Shown: positions 7,670-16,464 of the stretch, piece after piece
How positions within the stretch are numbered: the first letter of the stretch is position 1
Layout of the letters: each line of letters starts with the position of its first letter
Assembly (NCBI RefSeq): GCF_012985465.1
Contig: NZ_JAAQWN010000001.1
Span: forward strand, 682,001 to 746,000
Direction of reading: 5' to 3'
Source of the DNA: Pseudomonas sp. WS 5079
GTDB lineage: Bacteria > Pseudomonadota > Gammaproteobacteria > Pseudomonadales > Pseudomonadaceae
DNA length: 64,000 nucleotides
Translations under genes and position numbers: made by a program
The notes under the pieces: model-generated
Database searches by the model: none
Told to the model about the DNA's origin: nothing
Seen by the model: the letters and a program-made list of their open reading frames with translations, nothing else

Positions 7670-8865
7670 GCCTGCGGGTCGAACAGAGCCTGAGCCAGTT
7701 GTTGCATGAAGCATTTGTCAGCCTGCGAACCCTGGGCAAGCGCTCGATCCTGGCCTTGCTGGGGATCGTCATCGGCAGTTCATCGGTGGTCGCGCTGATC
7801 AATATCGGGCATAACGCCGCCGAAGATGCAGCGATGATTTTCAAGGACATGGGCACCGACACCCTGGTGGCGCAGTTCCCACCCAAGGGCAACAGCACCG
7901 CGCATATGCCCACCCGCCTCAATCTGCAAGCCGTACGCGAGGCGGTGCCGGGCATCGCCCACATCGGCGCGATTTCCTCGTTCAGCGGGCCGGTCGTCTT
8001 TCATGGCCGCACCACCAACGCCGGCTTGGTTGGTAGCACCCCAGGTCTCAAGGACGCCATGCGCCTGGTGCTGCGTGAAGGGCGCTTCCTGTCCGAATTC
8101 GACAGCGGCGAAACCTTCGCGGTGATCGGCGACCAGATCGCCCAGGCGTTAAGCGCGCCCGGTGACCCGTTGCGCCTGGGCGACCGGGTGCGGGTCAACG
8201 ACTATCTGTTCCTCATCATCGGCATCCTGCAGAACCAGCCACGGTCGATGCTGATCCCGGTGCAAACCAACGAGTCACTGTTCATCCCTGCCCCAGGCAT
8301 GCTGCGCATCTATTCCTCACCCCAGGTCGGCAGCGTGGTCCTGCGCGCTGCAGCCGGCCAGGACATGGAGCGCATCGCGGCAGGCGCCACCAAGGCCTTG
8401 GGCGCGCAACTCACGGAGCACACCGTCGAGATCCAGATCCCCCAGCAAATGATCGACGGCATGACCCGGCAAAGCCGCACATTCGCCTATCTGCTGCTGG
8501 CCCTGGGCGCCATCTCCCTGGTGGGCGGCGGGGTCGGCGTGATGAATGTGATGCTGATGAATGTCTCGGAACGCCGCCGGGAAATCGGCATCCGCATGGC
8601 CCTTGGCGCTCGCCAGCGCGACATCCGCAACCTGTTCCTGCTCGAAGCCGTCACCCTCACCGCCGTCGGCGCACTGTGTGGCGCGGTACTGGGCATGGGG
8701 GCAGCCTATCTATACGCCTGGCTGTCGGGCTGGCAGTTTTCCCTGGCTGTGTTGGCGCTGCCCCTGGGAGTGGGCAGTACGTTGCTGGTGGGGTTGTTTT
8801 TTGGGATCTACCCGGCCGTTTCGGCGTCACGCTTGCAGCCGGTGGAGGCCCTGCGCGATGAATAA
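7666..8865 (+). CDS. ABC transporter permease, MacB-type (FtsX fold)
   Basis: A 399-residue membrane subunit with one N-terminal TM helix (about residues 23-48, SILALLGIVIGSSSVVALI), a large periplasmic domain (about 50-270) and three C-terminal TM helices. The FtsX-family coupling motif NVSERRREIGIRMALGAR follows the second helix. This is the layout of MacB without its fused ATPase, which is encoded separately just upstream. The start ATG at 7666 overlaps the ATPase stop (ATGA). An ATG two codons earlier at 7660 is equally possible from the GAGG site at 7652. The end overlaps the channel gene by 8 bases. Substrate unknown; MacB systems export peptides, siderophores, lipopeptides and macrolides. 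Confidence 0.93.
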   Translation: MSLRVEQSLSQLLHEAFVSLRTLGKRSILALLGIVIGSSSVVALINIGHNAAEDAAMIFKDMGTDTLVAQFPPKGNSTAHMPTRLNLQAVREAVPGIAHIGAISSFSGPVVFHGRTTNAGLVGSTPGLKDAMRLVLREGRFLSEFDSGETFAVIGDQIAQALSAPGDPLRLGDRVRVNDYLFLIIGILQNQPRSMLIPVQTNESLFIPAPGMLRIYSSPQVGSVVLRAAAGQDMERIAAGATKALGAQLTEHTVEIQIPQQMIDGMTRQSRTFAYLLLALGAISLVGGGVGVMNVMLMNVSERRREIGIRMALGARQRDIRNLFLLEAVTLTAVGALCGAVLGMGAAYLYAWLSGWQFSLAVLALPLGVGSTLLVGLFFGIYPAVSASRLQPVEALRDE

Positions 8866-10339
8866 TATCTTGTTGTGGCTGATGGCCCTGGTGAGCCTGC
8901 CCTGCGTGGCCGCCGATATCGTGATCCGCCCTTCAGCGCCGACCACCACGCGCAGCGGCTATGAGCGCAGTGTCTCGCTCAATGCCCAGCTCACTACCCT
9001 GACCCTGGGCGACGCGGTGTACCTGGGCCTGCGCAACAACCCGGCGATTCGCAGCGCGTACCTGCAACGGGTGGCGCAGAAGTTCGACCTGCGGGTGGCC
9101 GAAGATGCCTTCAACCCCAAGCTGGTGCTCAACAGTACCTACCGCACCACCCAAGGCAGCGACGACCGCGCCCGCAATGCCAACCTGTCACCTACCACCA
9201 GCTTGCTCGGCGAGTACGGCACCCGCCTGAGCATGGGCTGGACCCAGCAACTGAACAACGCCAACCGCGCCGGGCGCTACCGCAGCGATGGCCTGGACCT
9301 GGCCATCATCCAGCCGCTGATGCGCGGCGCCGGCTGGGACGCCACCACCGCCCCGCTGCGCCTGTCACGCCTGTCCGAGCAGGCCAACCGCCTGAACCTC
9401 AAGGCCAACGTCGCACAGACCATCAGCCAGATCATCGCCACCTACCGCGACTTGCTGCGTGCCCAGGAGCAACTGAGCATCACCCAGGAAGCGCTCAAGC
9501 GCTCCAACACCCTGCTGGACGTAAACAAGGCACTGATCAATGCCGGGCGCATGGCCGAGTTCGAAATCGTGCAGACCGAGGCCGACATCGCCTCCCAGCA
9601 ACTGGGGGTCGAGGAAGCCCAGAACCAGCTGGACATGAGCCGCCTGGCGTTACTGCGCCTGCTGGCCCTGGACCTGGCGACCCCGATCCGTGCCACCGAA
9701 GCCCTGGAAGCCACACGCATGGACATCGACAAGCGCGAGGCCTTCAACCTCGCGCAAAACCAGCAGCCCGAATATCTCCAGGCGTTGCTGGGCAGCCAAC
9801 AGGCCGACCTCAACCTGGTACTGGCCAAGGATTCCGGGCGCTGGCAGGTCGACCTGGTGGGCGGCGCCAATCAGATCCGGGCCAACACGGACAACGACGC
9901 CGGCAGCACCAGCAACCGCCGCTGGGACAGTTACGCCGGGGTCCAGGTGCGCATTCCCATCGGCGATATCAGTACCCGCCAGGCCGAAGTCCGCGCACGG
10001 GTCGATGTGGAAAACCAGGCGATCCTGATCACCGACGCGCGCCAGGAACTGGAGCGCAGCGTCAATAACGTGGTACGCGACCTTGGCACCCGCTGGCGCC
10101 AGTATGAAATTGCCCAGCGGGCCGTGGACCTGTCCCGGCGCAAGATCGAGATCGAGCGCGACAAACTCGCCGCCGGGCGCTCCACCAACTTCCAGGTGCT
10201 GAGCTTCGAAGCGGACTTGCGCAACGCCGAGAACGCCCGTCTCAACGCCCTGATTGCTTACCTCAATGCGCAGACCCAGCTCGACCTGACGCTGGGCATG
10301 ACCTTGGAAAGTTGGGAAATTGCCCTTAATGACTACTAG
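8858..10339 (+). CDS. TolC family outer-membrane efflux protein
   Basis: A 493-residue outer-membrane channel subunit. A Sec signal peptide is visible (MNNILLWLMALVSLPCVA, cleavage near AAD). Two homologous halves rich in long coiled-coil helices follow, starting with LTLGDAVYLGLRNNPAIRSAY, which is the typical first helix of TolC proteins, and ending in LNALIAYLNAQTQLDLTLG. The ATG at 8858 lies inside the permease stop region with GGTGGAGG just upstream; the much longer open frame back to 8561 is out of frame with the permease and not coding. It would provide the exit duct for the ABC pump, docking to the adaptor encoded next. Confidence 0.92.
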   Translation: MNNILLWLMALVSLPCVAADIVIRPSAPTTTRSGYERSVSLNAQLTTLTLGDAVYLGLRNNPAIRSAYLQRVAQKFDLRVAEDAFNPKLVLNSTYRTTQGSDDRARNANLSPTTSLLGEYGTRLSMGWTQQLNNANRAGRYRSDGLDLAIIQPLMRGAGWDATTAPLRLSRLSEQANRLNLKANVAQTISQIIATYRDLLRAQEQLSITQEALKRSNTLLDVNKALINAGRMAEFEIVQTEADIASQQLGVEEAQNQLDMSRLALLRLLALDLATPIRATEALEATRMDIDKREAFNLAQNQQPEYLQALLGSQQADLNLVLAKDSGRWQVDLVGGANQIRANTDNDAGSTSNRRWDSYAGVQVRIPIGDISTRQAEVRARVDVENQAILITDARQELERSVNNVVRDLGTRWRQYEIAQRAVDLSRRKIEIERDKLAAGRSTNFQVLSFEADLRNAENARLNALIAYLNAQTQLDLTLGMTLESWEIALNDY

Positions 10340-11588
10340 AAAAGCCCTGCTGGGCGCTGGACTGTTGATACTGCTGGGCGCGGGCGGATTCGTACTGCTG
10401 AGTCGCACAACGCCCGCCGCCAACCAGACCGCTACGGCCGAGCAATGGCAGGAGGTCAAGAGCGACGTCCTGGTGCATCAGATCGGCCTGGTCGGCAAGA
10501 TCGAGCCGGAAGCCACCGTCATCCTGACCGCGCCCTTTGATGGCAACGTGCAAGCCAACCTGGTGCAAGAGGGTCAACGGGTCGAAACCGGCCAGGTCCT
10601 GTTGCGCATGGACCCGGCCACCCTGGAAGTACAACTGCGCGAAGCGCTCTCCGCGCAGCTCAAGGCCCGGCGTACCGTGCAGGAAATGCAGGACTGGGAC
10701 AGCGGCCCCACCGTCAGCCGCGCCCGGCGCAGCCTGCGCACCTCGCAAATGAGTGCCGACAACACCCAGCGCAAACTGGTTGAAAGCGACAGCCTGTTCA
10801 AGCGCGGCATCATCCCGCGCAACGAACTGGACGACCTCAAGCAACAGGCCCAACAGCAACAGTTGGATCTGATCGCCGCGCGCAGTGAACTGCAAACGGC
10901 CCTCGAACAGGGCAAGGGCGAGTACCGCCAGATTGCGGATATGGAGCTGACCAATGCCACGGTCAAGTACGAAGCCCTGCGCAAACTACTCGACGGCCAG
11001 GAGCTCAAGGCGCCGTTTTCCGGGATCGTCGTGCCCCCACCGGGCAGCTCCACCCCCCAAGGCGGCGCCAGCAACAACGCGCCGGTACAGGCGGGGAGCA
11101 AGGTGAGCCAGGGCCAGGTGCTGTTCGGGTTGGCCAATATCGAACGCCTGAAAATCGTTGCCAAAGTCTCGGAACTGGATATCAACCAGCTGCATCAGGG
11201 CCAGCCGGTGGAAGTCATGGGCGACGGGTTTGATGGCGAGCGCCTGAGCGGCTCAGTCAGCGTGGTCAGCGGCCTGGCGATCGCCAATGACAGCCAGGGC
11301 AGCGCGCAATTTCCGGTGACCTTGTCCATACCCAAACTGACCGAGAAACAGCTGCAAAGGGTCCGCCTGGGCATGAGCGCACGCCTGACCATCGTGACCT
11401 ACAACAATGCCCAGGCGATCATCGTGCCGGCCCAGGCGATCAGCCAGGGGGACGACGGACTTTCGGTGCAATATCGGGCTGCCATGAACCAGCCGGTGGA
11501 GCGGGTGAAAATCACCACGGGACAATCGACAGCCCAAGGGGTGGAAGTGTTCGGGCTTAAGCCTGGGTTTATCAAAACGGGCTTGTGA
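10329..11588 (+). CDS. HlyD/MacA-type periplasmic adaptor protein
   Basis: A 419-residue membrane-fusion protein anchored by one N-terminal TM helix (about residues 7-26, LLGAGLLILLGAGGFVLL). It has a lipoyl half-motif (APFDGNVQANLVQEGQRV), a long alpha-helical hairpin at about 95-210 with Gln-rich heptads (LKQQAQQQQLDLIAARSEL), the second lipoyl half (LKAPFSGIVVPP) and beta-barrel/MPD segments. It would link the MacB-type permease to the TolC-type channel. The ATG at 10329 overlaps the channel gene's end. Here the adaptor is the last gene, whereas macA normally comes first. It ends 143 bases before the AT-rich cassette. Confidence 0.92.
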   Translation: MTTRKALLGAGLLILLGAGGFVLLSRTTPAANQTATAEQWQEVKSDVLVHQIGLVGKIEPEATVILTAPFDGNVQANLVQEGQRVETGQVLLRMDPATLEVQLREALSAQLKARRTVQEMQDWDSGPTVSRARRSLRTSQMSADNTQRKLVESDSLFKRGIIPRNELDDLKQQAQQQQLDLIAARSELQTALEQGKGEYRQIADMELTNATVKYEALRKLLDGQELKAPFSGIVVPPPGSSTPQGGASNNAPVQAGSKVSQGQVLFGLANIERLKIVAKVSELDINQLHQGQPVEVMGDGFDGERLSGSVSVVSGLAIANDSQGSAQFPVTLSIPKLTEKQLQRVRLGMSARLTIVTYNNAQAIIVPAQAISQGDDGLSVQYRAAMNQPVERVKITTGQSTAQGVEVFGLKPGFIKTGL

Positions 11589-11731
11589 AGCCCTGTGCAC
11601 GGTGCCGGAAAAACATTTGAGGAATTTGCCTACGCAAATGCAGGAAAACTACCACGTCATAACATATTGTAAAAAAATACTCCTTAGAAAAGTATGGTCA
11701 TCCGTTTTGCCTTGGGCGACAGGTGCGCAAT

Positions 11732-12916
11732 ATGAATCGTTATTCAAACATCAAAAAAATGCTGGCCGGCGGTGATTTATTTTGGAGTCGAACACAAGAA
11801 GCCCGAATGAGCGCAATTGTCGCCGATAACCTCAGTGACGGTTTCATGCAAGTCGATGACCACAAATTCATAAACATGTGCTCTTACTCCTACCTTGGCC
11901 TGGACTCCAATATCGAAATCTTGAAGGGCGCAATAGCTGCACTAGACTCGTCGCAAACCTTAAACTCCTCCACTTCCCGCGTTCGAATATGTTTACCTCT
12001 ATTGGAAGAGGCAGAACTTGCACTGTCAGATCTGTTCTCCGTCGAGGTGCTGACTACGGTTTCATGCGCTTCAGCCGCCGCAGCAATGCTTCCTTTACTT
12101 GCTGCAGGTGTATTTACACAAAATATCCCGCCGCTAATGGTCTTTGACCAATCCGCACACTTCTGCTTGAGCTTGATGAAGGCCGTTTGTGCAGATGAAT
12201 CCGAAGTCATGACAGCACCGCACAATGACTTTAACTTCCTGGAAGACTGCTGTAAGCAAAAGCAACGGGTTGCTTACATCGCGGATGGCGTCTATAGCAC
12301 GGGAGGATGCGCCAATATATCGGAACTAATGACCCTGCAAGACAAGTACGGCTTATTTGTTCTGTATGACGAAGCTCATGGCCTGTCGGCACAGGGCGTA
12401 AATGGCTGCGGATTAGTTCTCAATACAATGGGCGCACTCAACAGCAATACCATGATAATTGCATCATTGAACAAGGGCTTTGGTGCATCTGGCGGGGCGA
12501 TCTTCTTTGATGCGTCGATTGGCAAATCAGCCTTATTGCGATTTGGCGGCCCTCTCTCTTGGTCCCAACGAATCAACACAGCTGGTTTGGGTGCAATCAT
12601 CGCGTCCGCAAAAATACATAAATCCACAGAACTGCAACGCCTGCAAAACAAATTGACGACCAATATCCAACTGTTCGACACCCACATCAAGACCACCTTG
12701 GCAGGAGATGGATTACCTATCAGGTTGATTCCCATGAGTGATGAGCAACATGCAATCACCACTGCGACAAAACTCATGAAGCTTGGATTTTATACCTCAC
12801 CGTTATTTTATCCTGTCGTTCCCAGATCAACTCCAGGCCTGCGCGTCATGCTCAGGGCAAACCTGGCCTCAGACAACTTAAAACAGTTTTGCACAGCGGT
12901 AAACTCAATGCTGTAG
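11732..12916 (+). CDS. Alpha-oxoamine synthase (PLP-dependent, BioF/KBL/CqsA family)
   Basis: A 394-residue PLP enzyme of the family that condenses an amino acid with an acyl-CoA, losing CO2, to give an alpha-amino ketone. Landmarks align with BioF: the N-terminal NMCSYSYLGLD, a PLP-stacking His in FDQSAHFCLS, the PLP Asp/His in LYDEAHGLSAQG, the Schiff-base Lys in SLNKGFGASGG and the C-terminal TPGLRVMLRANLAS. It is not biotin-pathway BioF, because no other bio genes are present. The ATG at 11732 has AGG eight bases upstream; GTG at 11723 is an alternative. Base composition drops here, with ATA, TTA and AGA codons rare in the flanks. It is the first gene of a five-gene cassette. The neighbouring CitE/MaoC pair suggests an unsaturated dicarboxylyl-CoA as its acyl donor (inference). 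Confidence 0.9.
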   Translation: MNRYSNIKKMLAGGDLFWSRTQEARMSAIVADNLSDGFMQVDDHKFINMCSYSYLGLDSNIEILKGAIAALDSSQTLNSSTSRVRICLPLLEEAELALSDLFSVEVLTTVSCASAAAAMLPLLAAGVFTQNIPPLMVFDQSAHFCLSLMKAVCADESEVMTAPHNDFNFLEDCCKQKQRVAYIADGVYSTGGCANISELMTLQDKYGLFVLYDEAHGLSAQGVNGCGLVLNTMGALNSNTMIIASLNKGFGASGGAIFFDASIGKSALLRFGGPLSWSQRINTAGLGAIIASAKIHKSTELQRLQNKLTTNIQLFDTHIKTTLAGDGLPIRLIPMSDEQHAITTATKLMKLGFYTSPLFYPVVPRSTPGLRVMLRANLASDNLKQFCTAVNSML

Positions 12917-12959
12917 ATGCAACCCCGTACCTTAGGACGTCGTAATAAAGGGAATTTAC

Positions 12960-14126
12960 ATGTCATCATCCACCCAGCGGGTACTCCTTCTCGCATGTTG
13001 CACGACCATAATCGCCCAGCTTGGTGTAACACTGTATATACCTGCAACAACCCAACTCGCCCCGCAACTAAATATAGAAGAAGCAAAGGGTTATAAAATT
13101 CTACTATTTTATTTGGGTGGCGCTGTACTACCGATAGCTTTTATGTCACGCCTCATTCGCAGTTTCGGGCGCTACACTGCAGTTCTCGTTTGCTGCGCAA
13201 TCTTACTCGTAGGTAGCGTGCTGTCTTTATTCAGTTTTGGCCCCGAGGCATTCTTTTTCTCCCGATTCACGCAAGGTTTAGGTGCTGGTGGATGTGCTCT
13301 GATCGGCAGGGCACTGTTAACGGACATCTCATCAGGGGCGGCCCTTGCGAAAAACCTGTCTGTATTATCCTATTCATTTATTCTTGCGCTTATCGGCGGG
13401 CAAGTAGTGGGCGGTTTTCTGGTGTCAAGCCTTAACTGGATTGCGCTGCCATGCCTAATGATCATCGCAGTGATACTTATCAGCGCACTAGCGCTTAACA
13501 TACGCAGCCACCTTTACAAACTGGACACACTGGCAAAAGAATCCGCATTAACGCCGAAATACTATGCCATTGCAACCCAGCCCAGCTTCTATCTACCCGT
13601 CATTTTAGGAGGCTGCGGCTATGGGATTTTTATTGTCTATCAAGGTATCGGGGCGTATGTATTTCATTCAAACTTCCGCTGGAATAGCGCCGACTATGGC
13701 ACCTTCGGCTTGTGGCTGGGGCTGGCTTATTACTTAGGTGCATTCACGGTAAGGCGAGCCTTGAGTGCTGTCAGTGTTTGCCAATTATCAATTTTTGTCG
13801 CCTGCCTATTAGTCGCCTCGAGCAGCGTGTTGTTTTTGGCCGCCTGGCAAAACATGTCAATCCACTTGGTTATTGGCGGCTACTTGGTTATTTGGTACGC
13901 CCAGGCGACGCTCTACCCATGTACAGCAGCCATGGCAGTAAACGGGTTACCCGGCGCCAATCCAATGATGTTATTTAGCTTCCTGCAACAATTGGTAGCA
14001 TTAACATTTGGCGCTCTTGCGACTTTTTTTATCCCTTACGGTATTCAAACTGTGGCACTGCTCACGGCATGCCTCAGTGGACTTGGTGTAGTCACAGCAC
14101 TTCTCATTCTGAAAAGAGAGGCTTGA
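12960..14126 (+). CDS. MFS transporter, Bcr/CflA-like drug exporter type
   Basis: A 388-residue inner-membrane protein with about twelve hydrophobic segments. The first helix region (QLGVTLYIPATTQLAPQLN) and FFFSRFTQGLGAGGCALIGRAL in the fourth-helix region match the Bcr/CflA subgroup of 12-TM drug:proton antiporters. AAAGGGA lies 9 bases before the ATG. It is the second gene of the AT-rich cassette, lying 43 bases after the synthase and one base before the CitE-like gene, so it most likely exports the cassette's product and protects the producer. Codon use is as AT-rich as its neighbours. Confidence 0.88.
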   Translation: MSSSTQRVLLLACCTTIIAQLGVTLYIPATTQLAPQLNIEEAKGYKILLFYLGGAVLPIAFMSRLIRSFGRYTAVLVCCAILLVGSVLSLFSFGPEAFFFSRFTQGLGAGGCALIGRALLTDISSGAALAKNLSVLSYSFILALIGGQVVGGFLVSSLNWIALPCLMIIAVILISALALNIRSHLYKLDTLAKESALTPKYYAIATQPSFYLPVILGGCGYGIFIVYQGIGAYVFHSNFRWNSADYGTFGLWLGLAYYLGAFTVRRALSAVSVCQLSIFVACLLVASSSVLFLAAWQNMSIHLVIGGYLVIWYAQATLYPCTAAMAVNGLPGANPMMLFSFLQQLVALTFGALATFFIPYGIQTVALLTACLSGLGVVTALLILKREA

Positions 14127-14127
14127 T

Positions 14128-14991
14128 ATGGACACATTGACTAGAAGTTGGCTATGCATGCCCGCGAGCCAAAAGCATATAGAACGGAAAATCATTGAAT
14201 CTAAAGCCGACATCGTATTACTGGACTTGGAAGACTCAGTCCCCATGTGCAAAAAGCAATTTGCACGCGAGCAACTGCTGGCATTGGACCACTCTATTCG
14301 CAACCGACGCAATCTAGCGATAAGAGTTAACACACTCACCAAATCCGAAGGCATCAGAGACCTGGTTTTTTTGTTGGACCACAACATCACCCCCGAATAT
14401 TTAATCATCCCCAAAGTAGAGTCAGCCGGCGAACTGAAAGTCCTTAATGAATTGACATGCGCTACTGGCCAACGAGTAAAAACCTTTGCAATCATCGAAA
14501 CGTTAAAAGGATTGCGCTGCATCGACTCCATTATCAATGAAAGAACAAGCCTGCGCGGCTTGATTTTAGGTAGTGCTGACCTCTCATCAGAGATCAATTT
14601 CAAAATTGCAGAGCGCGCACTTACCCAAATCAAGTGCGATATAGCCATCGCCGCCCTCAGCATGGGGCTAATGGTCATTGACTCGCCCTGTTTCAAACTG
14701 AACAACGAAAAAGCGCTGAGAGCAGAAATCGAACTGGCCAAAGAATTTGGCTATTCGGGGAAAATTGCCATTCATCCAACTCAGGTAGAACTGATAAATA
14801 GATTATTTACCCCGACAGAAATCGAACTGAAAAAAGCACGAGCCATTATCAAATGCCTCGAAGCAGCCGAACCAACAACAGCAATATCCACCTTAGATGG
14901 GGAAATGCTCGGCCCTCCTTTCGAAATCATGGCCCGCAGGCTTTTGGCAATTAACGAATCGCTCTCAAGAACCAATAGGAAGCCAGCATGA
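14128..14991 (+). CDS. CitE-like HpcH/HpaI family lyase (malyl/citramalyl-CoA lyase type)
   Basis: A 287-residue TIM-barrel enzyme of the CitE/Mcl/citramalyl-CoA lyase group, which cleaves or forms beta-hydroxyacyl-CoAs from a 2-oxoacid and an acyl-CoA using Mg2+. Seen are SWLCMPASQ, LLDLEDSV, the substrate Arg in AIRVN, IPKVES, the metal Glu in FAIIETLKG, the metal Asp in LGSADLSSE, and GKIAIHPTQVELIN near the end, all in CitE order. No other citrate lyase subunits are present, so this is not citrate fermentation. It overlaps the MaoC-like gene by 4 bases (ATGA). In itaconate and ethylmalonyl-CoA metabolism, CitE-type lyases work with MaoC-type hydratases, and the pairing here is the same. 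Exact substrate unknown. Confidence 0.88.
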   Translation: MDTLTRSWLCMPASQKHIERKIIESKADIVLLDLEDSVPMCKKQFAREQLLALDHSIRNRRNLAIRVNTLTKSEGIRDLVFLLDHNITPEYLIIPKVESAGELKVLNELTCATGQRVKTFAIIETLKGLRCIDSIINERTSLRGLILGSADLSSEINFKIAERALTQIKCDIAIAALSMGLMVIDSPCFKLNNEKALRAEIELAKEFGYSGKIAIHPTQVELINRLFTPTEIELKKARAIIKCLEAAEPTTAISTLDGEMLGPPFEIMARRLLAINESLSRTNRKPA

Positions 14992-15524
14992 ACATCAATC
15001 AATCGCTCCCCGGCAGCAAGGCACTAAGTAAACTAACCAAAGTCGGTCCCGGACGCTATCGTGAGGATCATGGGCTTGGCTTCGAAGACTTTATCATTGG
15101 CGACATATTTGAACACCGGCCAGGCCGCACGGTGACAGAAGCGGATAACGTCTGGATGTCGTTAATCTGTATGAATAACCACCCCGCCCACATCAATGCA
15201 GAATATGCAAAGCACACCGAATTTGGGCAAATACTGGTATCGAGCCTGGTGACCTTTTCAATTGTTGGCGGGATGAGCCTGGCGAGCACGAGCGCAAAAG
15301 CAATTGCCAATTTGGGCTGGGATAATGTCCGTCTGATAGCCCCGGTTTTTGTTGGCGATACCTTGTATGCAGAAAGCGAAGTCATCCACAAACGCCCCTC
15401 CGCCAGTCGCCCCGGGCAAGGCATAGTTACGGTCCGGACAAAAGGGCTCAAGGCCAACGGGCAAATATGTTTATCCTACGAGCGCAGCTTTCTGATTGCT
15501 CTCGACCAAGTACCCTTGGGGTGA
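14988..15524 (+). CDS. MaoC-like hot-dog-fold acyl-CoA hydratase/dehydratase
   Basis: A 178-residue single hot-dog domain protein. The pattern GRTVTEADNVWMSLICMNNH followed by PAHINAEYA is the hydratase core: the catalytic His sits in PAHIN, and the usual DxNPxH Asp is Asn, as I recall for the mesaconyl/itaconyl-CoA hydratase subgroup. GQILVSSLVTFSIVGGMSL and GDTLYAESEVI follow as in MaoC proteins. It would add or remove water at a CoA-bound dicarboxylate, coupled to the CitE-like lyase that overlaps it. In the biosynthetic direction it would dehydrate a malyl- or citramalyl-CoA to fumaryl-, mesaconyl- or itaconyl-CoA (inference). Same AT-rich composition as the rest of the cassette. Confidence 0.88.
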   Translation: MNINQSLPGSKALSKLTKVGPGRYREDHGLGFEDFIIGDIFEHRPGRTVTEADNVWMSLICMNNHPAHINAEYAKHTEFGQILVSSLVTFSIVGGMSLASTSAKAIANLGWDNVRLIAPVFVGDTLYAESEVIHKRPSASRPGQGIVTVRTKGLKANGQICLSYERSFLIALDQVPLG

Positions 15525-15531
15525 TTGGCCT

Positions 15532-16464
15532 ATGAAAATCCTCGATGAGTCTTTGATAAAAAACACCATCAGTATGGAAGAGGCGATTGACGTACTCCGT
15601 GAAAACTATCGGTCATACAGCAGTTCAAGCGACAACAACCCTGCGCGAACTATCGTGAGAGTCCAGGAAAAACATGCAACATTTGGAGTAATGCCCTACT
15701 ACTCTCACGCTCACAATCTATTTATGGTGAAGATTGTATCTCATCACTTGCTCAACAAAGCCTATGGACGACCATCTATAGGTGGAGTGATTGTTATACA
15801 AGATGGCGCTACAGGGCAGATAAAAGCCCAAATGGATGCAGCAGCCATAACCGCTCTACGCACCGGTGCCACTGCAGGATTGGCGACTGATTTGCTGGCA
15901 ATGGCCCACTCCAAAAAAGTTGCCGTCATCGGCGCAGGTGCTCAGGCAATGGCGGTATTTGAGGCTGTGTTGAGCGTCAGAAAGATAAAGCAGGTGGCCG
16001 TCTGCTCTACAAGCCAGGCAAGTACAGAGCGTTTTATAGCTGACGCAAAAAACCGGTTCGTCCGTGAGATTGAATACATCAGCCACCATAGCGTGCGCCA
16101 GGCAGTCTCAGGCGCCGACATCATCTGCACGGCGACCACTTGCGCAGCCCCCTTGTTCTCTGCCTGCGACGTAGCAAAGGGCGCCCATATAAACGCGATA
16201 GGCAAGCACACACTGGTGTCGCGTGAGTTCCCGTTGGAGCTTCTGCACCGGACGATCTTAATGGTGGAGGATCGAAAAGCCGCGATTGAAGAGGCTGGGG
16301 ATTATCACCAAAACTCAATATCCATTGCTCAAATGCTGAACAGCCAGTATGCCGTTCACCAACGCGAGACCACGATTTTTTCTTCGGTCGGGACGGCTTT
16401 TCAGGACGCGTGCATCTGCATCGCAATCCTGCAGAAGCTAAAGGTGGTAAGCGGAGGCTCCTAA
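15532..16464 (+). CDS. Ornithine cyclodeaminase/mu-crystallin family reductase
   Basis: A 310-residue NAD(P)-binding protein. The family fold is shown by the substrate-domain segment ITALRTGATAGLATDLLA and the Rossmann loop VAVIGAGAQAMAVFEAV, then INAIGKHTLVSREFP and VEDRKAAIEEAGDY near the C-terminus. The family includes ornithine cyclodeaminase, alanine dehydrogenases, ketimine reductases and SbnB-type amino-acid dehydrogenases. Here a role in reducing a ketimine or cyclic imine derived from the alpha-amino ketone, or in supplying the amino acid, is plausible but unproven. The ATG at 15532 is 7 bases after the MaoC-like stop. The 3' end overlaps the convergent FAD gene by 27 bases. It is the last AT-rich gene; composition returns to normal immediately after. 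Confidence 0.88.
   Translation: MKILDESLIKNTISMEEAIDVLRENYRSYSSSSDNNPARTIVRVQEKHATFGVMPYYSHAHNLFMVKIVSHHLLNKAYGRPSIGGVIVIQDGATGQIKAQMDAAAITALRTGATAGLATDLLAMAHSKKVAVIGAGAQAMAVFEAVLSVRKIKQVAVCSTSQASTERFIADAKNRFVREIEYISHHSVRQAVSGADIICTATTCAAPLFSACDVAKGAHINAIGKHTLVSREFPLELLHRTILMVEDRKAAIEEAGDYHQNSISIAQMLNSQYAVHQRETTIFSSVGTAFQDACICIAILQKLKVVSGGS

Noticed and set aside
8561..8857. N-terminal extension of the TolC-like protein
   Set aside because: This part of the open frame lies inside the permease gene in another frame; the ATG at 8858 has the ribosome site and begins a proper signal peptide.
11732..16464. Interpretation as biotin (BioF) plus citrate-lyase genes
   Set aside because: No other bio genes and no citrate lyase gamma/alpha subunits are present; the AOS, CitE-like, MaoC-like and OCD-like genes form one cassette with shared composition.
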